From NCBI GenBank assembly GCA_039715055.1, contig JBDLID010000001.1, positions 20,810-84,809 on the forward strand: 64,000 nucleotides of DNA. The letters are read 5' to 3'. Positions 45,498 through 53,711 of this stretch are shown piece by piece. This stretch comes from JBDLID01 sp039715055. GTDB lineage: Bacteria > Desulfobacterota > Desulfobulbia > Desulfobulbales > Desulfocapsaceae. The number at the start of each line of letters is the position of its first letter. The stretch's first letter is position 1. Under the pieces are notes generated by a model that saw nothing but the letters and a program-made list of their open reading frames with translations, searched no databases and was not told the DNA's origin. The position numbers were made by a program, and so were the translations under genes.

Positions 45498-45998
45498 ATG
45501 ATTTGCGCCGGCATCATATCCGACACCCACCTCTACGAGGTTACAGATCGATTCATCGAGCAGTGCAATCTGGCCTTTGCGCAATGCTCTGTCATTATCC
45601 ATGCCGGAGACCTCACCGAGGCGTCGATTCTCTCCGTCTTTGAGGGAAAAGAAATTTACGGTGTCCACGGCAACATGTGCAGCTCATCGGTCCACAAAAT
45701 CCTGCCCAGGACAAATTCCTTTCAGCTTGAAGAGGTTAAGCTCGGACTCTTCCATGGCGCCTGGGGGTCGCGACACAACATCGAGGATCGCGCCTGGGAC
45801 CTCTTCCCCTCTGCCGACTGCATCATCTATGGACACACCCACCAGCCTGTCTGCCACCAGGTTGGAAAGACCACGTTCATCAATCCCGGCTCCTTTCAAG
45901 GTACCGGACGTTACGGTTCTCCGGGCAGCTACGCGATCATGGAAATCAACAAAGACCAGATCAGGGCTGCCCTGCACACCCTCCCCCAGCCATCATGA
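45498..45998 (+). CDS. YfcE/MJ0936-family metallophosphoesterase
   Basis: A 166-residue phosphodiesterase. Metal ligands: ISDTHLYE near the start, HAGDLT, HGNM (GVHGNMCS), then FHGAWGSR and YGHTHQPV. The family hydrolyses phosphodiesters with manganese; the natural substrate is not known. It overlaps the HIT gene by 4 bases (ATGA). Confidence 0.88.
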   Translation: MICAGIISDTHLYEVTDRFIEQCNLAFAQCSVIIHAGDLTEASILSVFEGKEIYGVHGNMCSSSVHKILPRTNSFQLEEVKLGLFHGAWGSRHNIEDRAWDLFPSADCIIYGHTHQPVCHQVGKTTFINPGSFQGTGRYGSPGSYAIMEINKDQIRAALHTLPQPS

Positions 45999-46510
45999 AA
46001 ACACTCTGGACACCCTGGCGAATGGAACATGTGACCGGCCGTGCCCCAAAAGTTACGGGCTGCCTCTTTGAACCACCCGGTGACAACAGCCATGACGCCG
46101 ACCACCTGCTCCTCTTTCGGGATAAGTTGTCAGTTGTCCTGCTCAACCGCTTTCCATACTCCAACGGCCACCTGCTGGTCGCTCCCCGCCGCCACATAGC
46201 CGATCTTTCCGCATTGACAACGGATGAAGCGGCAGCGCTGATGATACTCCTGGGCCGCTGCAGCGACATCCTTGACGACTGCCTTAATCCGGATGGCTGC
46301 AATATCGGCCTTAACCTGGGCTCAGCCGCCGGGGCCGGCATCGACGACCATCTCCACTTCCATGTCGTGCCCCGCTGGCAGGAAGATCACAACTTCATGA
46401 CGGTGGTCGCTGACATCCGTACAATCCCGGAACATATCGACAAAACTTTTGCCAGGCTGCTGCCCGAGTTCCAGGATGTCAGGAAAGACATCAAACCTCA
46501 ACCACTATAA
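45995..46510 (+). CDS. HIT-family nucleotide hydrolase
   Basis: A 171-residue HIT protein. The catalytic histidine triad is HLHFHVVPRWQED near 123-135, preceded by a NIGLNLGSAAGAGIDD segment. The longer N-terminus (LWTPWRMEHVTGRAPKVTGCLF) is typical of the Ap4A phosphorylase-like branch. Its start codon overlaps the stop of the phosphodiesterase gene. Likely substrate: a dinucleoside polyphosphate or adenylated amine. Confidence 0.9.
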   Translation: MKTLWTPWRMEHVTGRAPKVTGCLFEPPGDNSHDADHLLLFRDKLSVVLLNRFPYSNGHLLVAPRRHIADLSALTTDEAAALMILLGRCSDILDDCLNPDGCNIGLNLGSAAGAGIDDHLHFHVVPRWQEDHNFMTVVADIRTIPEHIDKTFARLLPEFQDVRKDIKPQPL

Positions 46511-46634
46511 CAAGTTGAGATAACAATGAAAGTTGTTTCATAAAAAGGTTTTCATGATTTAGTGTTAAAAACATTGTTACTGTGATTGAATGAGAAATGG
46601 CTCACTTTTATATATGACTTTACCAAATATGATG

Positions 46635-46648
46635 TGAAAATATTTTCA
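46635..46648 (+). promoter_or_regulatory. Palindrome upstream of cooA
   Basis: A perfect 14-base palindrome, TGAAAATATTTTCA, inside a TGTGA-like context, lies 29 bases before the cooA start. It may be an operator for a Crp/Fnr-family regulator, possibly cooA itself. Confidence 0.4.
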
Positions 46649-46676
46649 TATTTAAAAAATCCCTACTCCACCAACC

Positions 46677-47333
46677 ATGAAAACCAAGCTGTCATCCATT
46701 AATTTGCTTACCGAACTCGGTAAAGAGGAAAACAGAGATTTTCTGGTGGAATTCACCGATATAAACTACACAAAAAACAGCCTCATCTATTCTCCGGGAC
46801 ATGAGAGAGACCTGATCTTTATTGTTAAAAAAGGACGGCTGCGGCTGTACCTTGCAGTTGAAGATAAGGACTTCTCTCTTGCCATCCTGGAACCCGGTGA
46901 TATTTATGCCACCCATACCCGTGCCCATGTTGAAACCCTGGAAGACGCAACTCTCATGGTCATGCCCACAGCAAAGCTCCAATCTTATATGGCAACCCAT
47001 CCTGCACTTTCCAGAACTATCATTCGTATTCTCGGTGAGATACTCAAGCAATCATTCTCCATTATAGACAGTTTAGTCTTTAAAGACATCAAACAACGGC
47101 TGACCGATTTTTTTCTTTATGAGGCTGAACACAATGGCAGAAAAGGAGTAATGGGCACAACTGTCAAACTTGACCTGACAACAACACAACTGGCTGCCAT
47201 TATAGGATCTACCCGGCAAACAGTCTCAACAATTATCAGCGCAATGTTAAAGGATGGTGTGCTTGAAAAAAAAGATCGCAACATTTATATCATTTCCAAT
47301 ATCGATTTATTAAGAAACTACGGCCATACCTAA
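46677..47333 (+). CDS. cooA: CooA-like CO-sensing Crp/Fnr-family regulator
   Basis: A 218-residue transcription factor. The N-terminal cNMP-binding-like domain has the heme region PGDIYATH, whose His80 matches His77 of Rhodospirillum CooA. Its Cys75 is replaced by Ala78, so the ferric ligand differs, as in some other CooA proteins. The long C-helix (SFSIIDSLVFKDIKQRL) and the helix-turn-helix (TTTQLAAIIGSTRQTVSTII) match the family. The gene stands immediately before cooS, whose leader holds a TGTCA-N6-TGACA operator, so CO sensing is very likely. Confidence 0.88.
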   Translation: MKTKLSSINLLTELGKEENRDFLVEFTDINYTKNSLIYSPGHERDLIFIVKKGRLRLYLAVEDKDFSLAILEPGDIYATHTRAHVETLEDATLMVMPTAKLQSYMATHPALSRTIIRILGEILKQSFSIIDSLVFKDIKQRLTDFFLYEAEHNGRKGVMGTTVKLDLTTTQLAAIIGSTRQTVSTIISAMLKDGVLEKKDRNIYIISNIDLLRNYGHT

Positions 47334-47389
47334 TCTATTGAAACTCAACTCAACACCCTCCTCCACAAATCCAAAAAAAATCACCCCTT

Positions 47390-47405
47390 TGTCAGACAGC
47401 TGACA
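47390..47405 (+). promoter_or_regulatory. CooA operator in front of cooS
   Basis: TGTCA-GACAGC-TGACA is a perfect inverted repeat with 6-base spacing, matching the CooA consensus TGTCA-N6-CGACA at nine of ten positions. A TATAAG hexamer at 47427-47432 puts the site centred near -41, the class II activator position. Confidence 0.78.
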
Positions 47406-47426
47406 GTAATCTCTCGTATCTTTTGA

Positions 47427-47432
47427 TATAAG
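47427..47432 (+). promoter_or_regulatory. Candidate -10 of the cooS promoter
   Basis: TATAAG lies about 30 bases from the centre of the CooA box, with no good -35, as expected for an activator-dependent promoter. Confidence 0.45.
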
Positions 47433-47504
47433 GTATCTATACGATGGGGCGAACCCGGATATGCTCTTCGCCAGATCAATCAACCGACAGACAGGAGGTG
47501 CCGC

Positions 47505-49382
47505 ATGCCAGAAAAAATTAAAACTGTTGAGGATATGAGCATCTGGGAAGATGCTCAGCAGATGCTCCGCAAAGCTGAACGTGATGGAATCGAAACAGCC
47601 TGGGATAGACTTGAAAAACAGACGCCCCACTGTACATTCGGAGAATCAGGGGTCTGCTGCCGTATCTGCACCATGGGACCATGTCGAATCAGCAAAAAAG
47701 CCCCCCTTGGCGTATGTGGTGCTGATGCTGATGTCATTGTTGCCAGGAACTTCGGGCGATTTCTTGCCGGTGGTGCAGCAGGGCACTCAGATCATGGCCG
47801 TGACTGCATCGAAGCATTTCATGCGGTTGCCCATGGCGAGACCGAGGATTATCACATTAAAGATGAACAAAAGATGCTGCGCATAGCGGACGAGCTCGGT
47901 ATTGGTACTGAGGGCCGTGAATTGCTGGACGTTGCCAAAGATCTGGCCGATGAATTTTTTGAAAGTTTCGGCAGTAAGCGTGAAGAGATCAGTTTCATCA
48001 ACCGGGTACCGGAAAAACAACGGAAAAACTGGAAAAAACTTGGCATAATGCCGCGCGGGGTGGATCGCGAAATTACAGAGATGATGCATCGTACCCATAT
48101 GGGCTGTGACAATGATGCCGCCAATACCATGCTGCAGGGTGCACGAATGTCCCTCGGTGATGGCTGGGCCGGATCCATGATTGCAACAGAAATCTCAGAC
48201 ATCCTCTTCGGCACGCCTTCTCCACGAAAGGCTCAGGTCAACCTGGGTGTTTTGAAAAAGGATCAGGTCAATATTCTGGTTCATGGTCACAATCCCATTG
48301 TTTCTGAAAAAATACTGGAAGCTGTCAACGAACCCGAACTGATAGATCTGGCAAAGGAAAAGGGAGCGGCAGGAATTAATCTTGCCGGTCTCTGCTGCAC
48401 CGGCAATGAGCTGATGATGCGCCAGGGCATCCCCATGGCCGGTAATCACCTCATGACCGAACTGGCAATCATCACCGGGGCCGTTGAGCTGATCGTGGTG
48501 GATTATCAATGTATCATGCCAAGTCTTGTACAGGTTGGTAATTGCTATCACACCAAGATGGTCACCACCGCAGATAAGGCCAGGTTCACAGGTGCCGACC
48601 ATGTGAAATTTGAAATGCAGAACGGTATGGAGCAGGCACGGAAGGTTGTCCGAATGGCCATTGAACTCTATGGCAGACGAAACCATGACCGTGTTGAAAT
48701 CCCTGTGGAACCGGTGGATATCATGACCGGGTTTTCCAATGAAGCACTCCTTAATGCCCTCGGTGGCTCACTCACGCCACTCATTGACGCCATCAAAGCC
48801 GGTAAGATCCGGGGCGCTGTTGGCATCGTCGGATGCAACAACCCAAAGTATAAACACGATTACTGCAACGTTAATCTCACCCGGGAACTCATCAAAAAAG
48901 ATATCCTGGTCCTTGCCACCGGCTGTGTCACAACGGCTGCCGGAAAAGCAGGACTTCTTGTGCCGGAGGCCATTGAACAGGCAGGTCCCGGGCTCAAAGA
49001 GATCTGCGGGAGTCTTGGTGTCCCACCGGTTATTCACATGGGGAGTTGTGTTGATAACGCACGGATTCTTCAATTGGCCGCATTACTGGCCAATGAACTA
49101 GGGGTAGCCATTTCAGATCTGCCGTTGGCCGCCTCATCGCCGGAATGGTATTCTGAAAAAGCGGCAACCATTGGCACCTATGCCGTGGCATCCGGCATCT
49201 ACACCCATCTTGGTCATCCACCCAATATTACAGGGTCACCCATTGTCACTAATCTGGCTTTAGAAGGACTTGACGACCTGGTTGGTGCCTGTTTTGGTAT
49301 AGAGCCTGATCCGTTTAAGGCTGCTGAACTCATTGATGAACGGATCAAAATAAAACGTAAGGGACTTGGACTTGAAGAATGA
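47505..49382 (+). CDS. cooS: Anaerobic carbon monoxide dehydrogenase, catalytic subunit
   Basis: A 625-residue nickel-iron CO dehydrogenase that oxidises CO to CO2. The N-terminal cluster Cys residues are at 43, 51, 52, 55, 60 and 71 (the D and B clusters in CFGESGVCCRICTMGPC-like spacing). The C-cluster region is present in the HTKM and GCNNPKYKHD blocks, and the C-terminus has HLGHPPNITGSP. It is a stand-alone cooS with no cooF, cooC or ACS genes adjacent. It is controlled by the CooA box upstream and ends in a strong hairpin. Confidence 0.97.
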   Translation: MPEKIKTVEDMSIWEDAQQMLRKAERDGIETAWDRLEKQTPHCTFGESGVCCRICTMGPCRISKKAPLGVCGADADVIVARNFGRFLAGGAAGHSDHGRDCIEAFHAVAHGETEDYHIKDEQKMLRIADELGIGTEGRELLDVAKDLADEFFESFGSKREEISFINRVPEKQRKNWKKLGIMPRGVDREITEMMHRTHMGCDNDAANTMLQGARMSLGDGWAGSMIATEISDILFGTPSPRKAQVNLGVLKKDQVNILVHGHNPIVSEKILEAVNEPELIDLAKEKGAAGINLAGLCCTGNELMMRQGIPMAGNHLMTELAIITGAVELIVVDYQCIMPSLVQVGNCYHTKMVTTADKARFTGADHVKFEMQNGMEQARKVVRMAIELYGRRNHDRVEIPVEPVDIMTGFSNEALLNALGGSLTPLIDAIKAGKIRGAVGIVGCNNPKYKHDYCNVNLTRELIKKDILVLATGCVTTAAGKAGLLVPEAIEQAGPGLKEICGSLGVPPVIHMGSCVDNARILQLAALLANELGVAISDLPLAASSPEWYSEKAATIGTYAVASGIYTHLGHPPNITGSPIVTNLALEGLDDLVGACFGIEPDPFKAAELIDERIKIKRKGLGLEE

Positions 49383-49399
49383 TTGGGGAGAATAAAAAA

Positions 49400-49440
49400 C
49401 ACTTGCGAAGAATTGTTGATCTCACTCTTCTTCGCAAGTG
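49400..49440 (+). terminator. Hairpin after cooS
   Basis: A perfect 13-bp stem, CACTTGCGAAGAA (49400-49412) with its complement (49428-49440), 18 bases after the stop. No T run, but the position fits a terminator. Confidence 0.65.
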
Positions 49441-49488
49441 GATATTCTCTTGATAGCAGGAAGTTGTTTAATACCACCATATTGAATT

Positions 49489-50262
49489 TTGAATAAAGGC
49501 AACCCTTTCTACGGAAATATCTTTCAGGACTACCCACCTTCAGTCCCTCTTAGACCCTACGTTGCAGCATACTGGCATATCAACAACAGCAGCGGCTCAA
49601 CCATTCATCTTCCGGTTGTGCCGGATGGCTCAAGTGATATTATTTTCTACCTCAACAGCAACGATTCACCCTTTGTTGTTGGCTTGATGAGTCGTGCTCA
49701 ACTCATTGAGACACCTGATGCCATACAGCTTTTTGGGATCCGCTTTTGTCCGGGAGTCTTATCTTTTCTCCTTGAAACGGATATGCGTGAACTGACAAAT
49801 ATCACCAGGCCCCTTGACCAGTTCAGCAGAAACCCCTTTGGTAGGCTGCGCATTAAAAAAAATCCAGTTAGCCAGCTTCTGGCTGAGAGCAACCGGATCA
49901 TTGAAGAGGAGATAAATAAAACCACCTTTCATGACACAATTTTAACAATTATCCGTAAGCTCAGTTCCTCTCCTGAACTCTCCATCTCCAGCCTGGCCCG
50001 GGAATATGGTATCCACCCCAAGAACCTTGAAAGGCTCTTTTACAGACACATTGGCATTTCTCCAAAAAAATTTGGTGGAATCATGCGCTTTTACAAGGCC
50101 CACAAGCACCTTCTTCATAATGGCCTGCAGGATCTGGTCACCACCTCCCTTGAGTCCGGCTACTTTGACCAGTCTCACTTTAACCGGGAGTATAAAAAAC
50201 TCACCGGCACCCACCCCACCAGCAACACAATGTCTATTCTGTACAATACTCCCTCTGAGTAA
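49489..50262 (+). CDS. AraC-family regulator
   Basis: A 257-residue regulator starting at a TTG. The N-terminal domain (PPSVPLRPYVAAYWHIN, then PVVPDGSSDIIF) is of the DUF6597 kind found in AraC proteins. The C-terminal half has two helix-turn-helix units (LSISSLAREYGIHPKNLERLF and DLVTTSLESGYFDQSHFNREY). It comes before a VOC protein and a GyrI-like protein, so a small molecule handled by them may be its effector. Confidence 0.88.
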   Translation: MNKGNPFYGNIFQDYPPSVPLRPYVAAYWHINNSSGSTIHLPVVPDGSSDIIFYLNSNDSPFVVGLMSRAQLIETPDAIQLFGIRFCPGVLSFLLETDMRELTNITRPLDQFSRNPFGRLRIKKNPVSQLLAESNRIIEEEINKTTFHDTILTIIRKLSSSPELSISSLAREYGIHPKNLERLFYRHIGISPKKFGGIMRFYKAHKHLLHNGLQDLVTTSLESGYFDQSHFNREYKKLTGTHPTSNTMSILYNTPSE

Positions 50263-50312
50263 ACTGTTAGAGTCGTCCTCACAACACCACAAACTCATTT
50301 CAGGAGGACAGT

Positions 50313-50735
50313 ATGGAACTTTGCTCACTTACCCCCAATCTGATGGTTGAAGATGTCAACAGGACGATCAACTACTACCGGGAGGCCCTTGGATTTTCCC
50401 TGCTCATGGCCGTTGATGAGGAAAAAAATATTCATTTATCAGATCTGCCGAAGGATAAAACCGCCATATATGCCCAGCTTTCAAGGGATTCAGTTGAGAT
50501 CATGGTGCAGCAGCAGAAAAGTTTGGCAGAAGATATCCCAGCCCTTGCCAATCATCCAATTTCCGCCTCTGCAACTCTTTATATATCCGTAAAAGATATT
50601 GAGAAACTGTACAGTGAGATTCTACCAAAAGCTGACTGCGTCAAAAAACTGTCGACAACCTGGTACAACATGCAGGAATTTTTTATCCGGGACATTAACG
50701 GCTATATTCTGGGATTTGCCGAGGAGCTGAACTAA
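50313..50735 (+). CDS. VOC-family protein (glyoxalase/bleomycin-resistance fold)
   Basis: A 140-residue single-domain protein of the vicinal-oxygen-chelate superfamily: CSLTPNLMVEDVNRTINYYREALGF at the start, in pieces, and WYNMQEFFIRDINGYILGF at the end. CAGGAGGAC lies just before the start. The fold binds or opens metal-chelated small molecules. It follows the AraC gene at 50 bases, so the two are probably co-expressed. Confidence 0.88.
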   Translation: MELCSLTPNLMVEDVNRTINYYREALGFSLLMAVDEEKNIHLSDLPKDKTAIYAQLSRDSVEIMVQQQKSLAEDIPALANHPISASATLYISVKDIEKLYSEILPKADCVKKLSTTWYNMQEFFIRDINGYILGFAEELN

Positions 50736-50779
50736 AAATCGTATAATAAAATTGCAGCCCAAGGACCATGGAGTACGAG

Positions 50780-51409
50780 ATGACAGCAAAACTTGACCTG
50801 AAAAAAGAACGCAAAGAACTTTACTCTGTCTCAAAGGTGAACCCGGTGCTTGTAGAGGTTCCCCAACAAAAAATCATCGCCATAGACGGTATGGGTGATC
50901 CCAACAGTGCGGCCAGCTATCAGGAGGCAATAGAGACCCTCTTCCCCATAGCCTTCAAAATCAAATTCCTTTCCAAAAATGAACTGGCAAAAGACTATGT
51001 TGTCATGCCCCTTGAGGGGCTCTGGTGGGCTGAGGATATGGGTCAATTCTCCCCGGAAGACAAAAGCGGCTGGTTATGGAAAAGCTTTATTGTTCAACCT
51101 GATTTTATAAATGAAGCACTTTTTGAAAAGGCCCTGAACGAGGTCAAAAAGAAAAAGAAGCTGCCGGCCCTTGATAAAATCAGGCTTGAAACACTCAACG
51201 AGGGAACTGGTGTTCAGATACTGCATATTGGCCCTTACTCGGAAGAAGCGCCAACCATTGCAAAGCTGCATAAGTTTGCCAGAGAGAATCACCTGTCATT
51301 TGACGGACAAAAACAGAAACACCATGAGGTCTATCTGAGTGATGTCCGCAGGGTAGCCCCGGAAAAACTCAAAACAATTATCAGACAGCCCGTGGTGCGG
51401 GAAAGATAG
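50780..51409 (+). CDS. GyrI-like small-molecule-binding protein
   Basis: A 209-residue GyrI-like/SOUL-fold protein (COG4832 type). The ATG at 50780 has GGAG six bases upstream and is better than the ATG at 50768. Typical blocks: PQQKIIAIDGMGDPNS near 35, WAEDM and WLWKSFIVQPDFI, then GTGVQILHIGPYSEEAPTI. Such proteins bind hydrophobic or cationic compounds. With the AraC and VOC genes it could form a detoxification or sensing set. Confidence 0.85.
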   Translation: MTAKLDLKKERKELYSVSKVNPVLVEVPQQKIIAIDGMGDPNSAASYQEAIETLFPIAFKIKFLSKNELAKDYVVMPLEGLWWAEDMGQFSPEDKSGWLWKSFIVQPDFINEALFEKALNEVKKKKKLPALDKIRLETLNEGTGVQILHIGPYSEEAPTIAKLHKFARENHLSFDGQKQKHHEVYLSDVRRVAPEKLKTIIRQPVVRER

Positions 51410-51466
51410 ACACCAGTAGCAAAAAACAACAACAAGGCCAACCCATGGGGTCCCCCCCACTTCTCA

Positions 51467-52324
51467 TCAGGATGAATTGCTTTCTAAATCCGGCTCTTCC
51501 TTGTTGATCTTGTCCTCAATGGCTGCTATCCCATCGATCAACTGATTGTAACGGGCAACCTGTTCATCGGTGGAAAAACGGATGTGGGTCCCGTCTGTCT
51601 GCCAATCCTGCTGATTAATACGAAGAAAATCAATAAATTCAAGCATTGATTGCCCCCGCTGCTGGTGAAGTGCCATCAGGGTATGGACAGCTGTGTCCCT
51701 GGCATCGATGGCGGATTGATACTGTTCCAGGTAAGCATTCCGAACCCGCCAGGGAGTGGTCCTGGAATAGTCACCGACTCTTACCTTTACCTTCTCAGGT
51801 GCCTGTTCAAAGTAAACCTCGTAAGAATGAGCCTGATCTATATAGTTACTGGTCTTCTCAGCATAGGCATCGAGCTCTGCAACGTCCAGACTGCCCAGCT
51901 TTCCAAATAACTCATTTGATGCTGTAAGGGAGACCAGAAAAGGTGCCGAGGCCTGCTCTTCCTCCTGACCGACAAAGGCCGCAATCTCTGAGTGAAATGT
52001 CTTGATGCCTTCAATAATCTCAGTTTTTTCCATGACCACTCCCACACAACTGATGCAGAAGAGGATGGTGAGACTTATATTGAACAAGATGGACGGCAGT
52101 CGTCTGGATTTAAATGGGAAGGAAAGCACAGAGGAAATAATCAGAGAGCCGAAAAAAAATTTCACAAAGGCAGTGATGACTTCGACAATAGCTTCTTTAC
52201 CATCCCCACCCAGCTGATACTCCAGTTGATGGTAGGCAAAGGCTCCAAAGAGGAGGGTTACAACAGCGAGATAGATCCGGCTGAATCTGGTCAGTGTATT
52301 TTTTTTATCCATGGAAGAACTCAT
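51467..52324 (-). CDS. Hypothetical membrane protein
   Basis: A 285-residue protein that I do not recognise. Three membrane helices lie in the first 120 residues (near 14-33, 50-66 and 78-97). The rest is a soluble, helical, mostly charged region with a likely coiled coil at the end and a long stretch of Glu/Gln/Asp. No catalytic motif is seen. It stands alone between the GyrI-like gene and the divergent threonine aldolase gene. A scaffold or sensor role is possible but unsupported. Confidence 0.65.
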   Translation of the reverse strand: MSSSMDKKNTLTRFSRIYLAVVTLLFGAFAYHQLEYQLGGDGKEAIVEVITAFVKFFFGSLIISSVLSFPFKSRRLPSILFNISLTILFCISCVGVVMEKTEIIEGIKTFHSEIAAFVGQEEEQASAPFLVSLTASNELFGKLGSLDVAELDAYAEKTSNYIDQAHSYEVYFEQAPEKVKVRVGDYSRTTPWRVRNAYLEQYQSAIDARDTAVHTLMALHQQRGQSMLEFIDFLRINQQDWQTDGTHIRFSTDEQVARYNQLIDGIAAIEDKINKEEPDLESNSS

Positions 52325-52459
52325 TTGAGGTTTAAAAATTTACAAATTTCATCAACCTACTATGATTCTGTTGGTCATCAAACTTAATTTTGACTTTATG
52401 CACGCATCTGATTTGATTCTATGACAGATGACTATCAATAACCCCAGCAGGGCAACAAC

Positions 52460-53473
52460 ATGAAAACAATTGACTTACGAAGTGATACGGTCACCAGGCC
52501 CGATGACGCCATGCGGGCCGTTATGGCAGCCGCCGAGGTGGGTGATGATGTTTTTTCCGAAGACCCGACCATCAACCGTCTGGAAAAAATGACAGCAGAC
52601 CTGCTGGGAACCGAAACAGCAATTTTTGCTCCAAGCGGCACCCAGAGCAACCTTCTTGCCCTGTTGTCCCACTGCGCCAGGGGAGATGAGTATATCGTCG
52701 GCCAGCAGGCCCACACCTACCGATACGAGGGAGGAGGTGCGGCCGTTCTGGGATCCATCCAGCCGCAGCCCATTGAACTCGAGGAAGACGGCACCCTGGA
52801 TCTTGACAGTGTCGCCAGCTATATCAAGCCCGATGATTTCCACTTTGCCCGCACCAGCCTGCTCTGCCTGGAAAACACCCAGGCCGGTAAGGCCCTGCCT
52901 ATGGACTATCTATCCAGGGCGTCGGCCTTTGCCCGGAAAAAGGATTTGAGCATACACCTGGACGGGGCACGCATCTTCAACGCCGCCGTCAAAATGGACG
53001 TAGAACCAACTGAAATCGCACGCCATTTTGATACGGTATCCGTCTGTCTTTCCAAAGGACTGGGCGCACCGGTTGGTTCCCTTCTGTGCGGGCCGCGGTC
53101 CATCATTGACGAGGCAAGAAAGTGGCGTAAAATGCTTGGCGGCGGCATGCGCCAGGCAGGTATTGTTGCTGCCGCCGGTATTTATGCCCTTGAAAACAAC
53201 CGGTTGCGACTGGCAGAAGATCATGACAATGCCGGGCTGCTGGCAAAAGGACTGGCTGAAATTGATAAGATCAGGGTCTCTTTCCATCCCCTTCAGACCA
53301 ACATGGTGTATGTGACCATAGCCCCGAAGGATGCTGAACGTCTGGCCTCATTCCTCAATAACCAGGGAATTTCGATCCTGCCCGGGTCAACACTGCGGCT
53401 GGTCACTCACAGGGACGTGAACCGGCAGGACATTGATTTCGTCATCGATGTCGTTAAAAAATTTTACGCATAA
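52460..53473 (+). CDS. ltaE: Low-specificity L-threonine aldolase
   Basis: A 337-residue PLP enzyme cleaving threonine or allothreonine to glycine and acetaldehyde. The start DLRSDTVTRPDDAMRAVM is a family hallmark. The PLP Lys is in VSVCLSKGLGAPVGSLLCG, and HLDGARIFNA gives the Asp and Arg of the cofactor site. Length is normal. Confidence 0.93.
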   Translation: MKTIDLRSDTVTRPDDAMRAVMAAAEVGDDVFSEDPTINRLEKMTADLLGTETAIFAPSGTQSNLLALLSHCARGDEYIVGQQAHTYRYEGGGAAVLGSIQPQPIELEEDGTLDLDSVASYIKPDDFHFARTSLLCLENTQAGKALPMDYLSRASAFARKKDLSIHLDGARIFNAAVKMDVEPTEIARHFDTVSVCLSKGLGAPVGSLLCGPRSIIDEARKWRKMLGGGMRQAGIVAAAGIYALENNRLRLAEDHDNAGLLAKGLAEIDKIRVSFHPLQTNMVYVTIAPKDAERLASFLNNQGISILPGSTLRLVTHRDVNRQDIDFVIDVVKKFYA

Positions 53474-53477
53474 TTTT

Positions 53478-53489
53478 GTAACTGTTCAG
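53478..53489 (+). repeat. 12-base match to an internal end of the miniature element
   Basis: GTAACTGTTCAG, immediately after the ltaE stop codon, is identical to a segment inside both miniature elements. No partner end or target duplication is seen, so it may be a remnant. Confidence 0.3.
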
Positions 53490-53711
53490 TGTAATGGGTA
53501 ATTTGCCACCCTTACTTAATAGCCAGTTAATTTTTTTAAGAAAAATTTTCAGACAGGCCCCATTAAAAATTGTCATAAACAGCGACAGATCGACACCTGC
53601 ATATCATACCTGAGGGGGGTGCACCCTTCTTGCAGGATGTTCATTCCACTGGTAAGTTACGCCAACATAAAAAAACGTCCGACCGGTCAACAAAACAGGT
53701 AGCACCAGTAT

